Origin: Buchnera aphidicola (Periphyllus koelreuteriae)
Lineage (GTDB): Bacteria; Pseudomonadota; Gammaproteobacteria; Enterobacterales; Enterobacteriaceae
DNA length: 64,000 nt
NCBI RefSeq assembly: GCF_039360445.1
Contig: NZ_CP134981.1
Span: 364,160-428,159, forward strand
Direction: 5' to 3'
This document shows positions 62,931-64,000 of this stretch, in pieces. The first letter of the stretch is position 1, and every line of letters starts with the position of its first letter. A program made the position numbers and the translations under genes. The notes under the pieces were generated by a model. That model was not told the origin of the DNA, did no database searches, and worked only from the letters and a program-made list of their open reading frames with translations.

Positions 62931-64000
62931 TTATTTTTTTAAAATTAATATAATAATTAAAAAATTTTTTTTTAAAAAATATTTTTTTAAATAATTATAA
63001 AAATAAAAAACTTATAAAAAATACATAATTTTTATATTTTAATAATTTTTATAATATAAAATTCTTTAAAATATTTATTTAATACAATATTTTCAATATT
63101 AATCTGGACTAATAGAAATTAAATTTATTATAAAACTTTCTTAACATTTAAAAAAATTTTTTTTATTTTTCATTAATATTTAAAATAAATAATTAATAAT
63201 ACAAATAAATTTTATTATTTAAAATCTTTATATACTAGAAAAAAAATTGAACTTATTTCTTTTTATTTATTTAATTTATAATTTTTATTATTTTATAAAT
63301 TCTATAAATATATTTTATACAAATTTTTATTTTTTGTAAATACTCTAATATATTTAATTTTATTAAATATATTAAAAAAATAATAAATTAATATTAATTA
63401 TTATCTTTTATAAAAATTAATCTAATAACAATTAATTTTATTTTTATTTTTATTTTTATTTTTTTTTATTTATATGTTTTTAATGTACTATAAAATTATT
63501 ATAAATATTATTAAAAATTTTAATTAAAAATATAATATATTTAAAAAAAAATAAAATAAAATAAAATTTTTATATTTTTAAAATATAATGAATATTTCAA
63601 TTCTATCATTTATTTAGTTTTTTAAAAATTCTATTAATTTTATTATTAAAAAAATTTATATAAAAATTTTTAATAATCAAGATTTAAATATGTAAATATA
63701 CGTATCTAAATATATAGATATCTCACTATCTAAATAAAATATTTTTTATTTATTAAAAAATTATTTTATAATTTTAATTATTTTATTATATAAAAAATTC
63801 TAATTTTCTTTAAAAATTATACCAATAAAATATAAATTATAACATTATTTTTTTTTAATTTATTTAATAAAATTAGATAATTTAAAAAATAAAAATTATT
63901 TAATATAATATTATAACACTATTATTAATAAATATATTATTTTATTTTAAATATTTTATTTTTTTTAATAAATAAATTAAAAATAAACTATTACATTTTT
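62931..64000 (-). other. Gene-free AT-rich region (1.1 kb) upstream of rnr
   Basis: Both strands are full of stops and show almost no G or C. I find no tRNA and no recognisable peptide. The part next to rnr should once have encoded its N-terminal cold-shock domains, but no convincing remnant can be read. A simple TTTTTA repeat is at about 63436-63467. Confidence 0.7.
63436..63467. repeat. Short TTTTTA tandem repeat
   Basis: About four copies of the hexamer TTTTTA followed by a T-run inside the gene-free region. It is a slippage product with no evident role. Confidence 0.6.

Noticed and set aside
63680-63740. Repeated TATCTAAATA and inverted TAGATA motifs
   Set aside because: Short AT-only repeats in a gene-free stretch; no array structure and expected by chance.

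Overview
The window is a strongly AT-biased, gene-dense stretch of a reduced gammaproteobacterial chromosome. Nearly every gene is a recognisable E. coli-type orthologue in E. coli-like local order. Proteins drift towards Lys/Ile/Asn/Phe, there are no insertion sequences, phage genes or CRISPR arrays, and the gaps are decaying DNA. The 23S and 5S genes follow aroE and tRNA-Glu without a 16S gene, and shikimate genes and a full ribosomal protein cluster are present. This fits Buchnera aphidicola, the primary aphid endosymbiont; strain is not assignable by eye, and another insect endosymbiont of similar ancestry is the only real alternative.

Layout. 1-11.2 kb: 3' end of lon, ppiD, the ABC half-transporter pair mdlA/mdlB, 4.5S RNA (ffs, minus), dnaX, ybaB, adk, tRNA-Arg(UCU), folD, cysS (minus), ybeD, cspE (minus). 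11.4-14.9 kb: a minus-strand tRNA-Glu/23S/5S operon with its own promoter. 15.0-17.5 kb: aroE (minus), then def-fmt. 17.6-31.1 kb: the alpha, spc and S10 ribosomal protein operons fused in one minus-strand run (rplQ back to rpsJ, including secY and rpoA). 31.4-36.8 kb: str operon tuf-fusA-rpsG-rpsL, preceded by tusD-tusC-tusB. 37.1-41.8 kb: tsgA, then trpS-rpe-aroB-aroK (minus). 42.0 kb: tRNA-Ser(GGA), followed by a 2-kb gene desert. 44.1-52.8 kb: prfC, ansA, nfuA, bioH, ssb, dusA, dnaB, yqgE, ruvX. 52.8-53.5 kb: the corpse of yggS. 53.5-58.2 kb: hemW, trmB, mutY, yggX, sbcB. 58.3-58.6 kb: tRNA-Asn and tRNA-Ile2(CAU). 58.7-62.9 kb: pyrE, dut, rplI-rpsR-rpsF and an N-terminally truncated rnr. 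62.9-64.0 kb: a second gene desert.

The genes mainly serve translation (ribosome, EF-Tu, EF-G, RF3, formyl-Met cycle, tRNA thiolation, tRNA synthetases), replication and repair (DnaX, DnaB, SSB, MutY, ExoI, RuvX), and a few biosynthetic or cofactor routes (shikimate, folate one-carbon, pyrimidine, biotin, Fe-S/heme handling). I saw no undescribed defence or mobile system. The most informative observations are evolutionary: a readable yggS pseudogene, an RNase R that has lost its RNA-binding N-terminus and any ATG start before the catalytic motif, homopolymer-rich reading frames, and retained RNA hairpins at operon borders.
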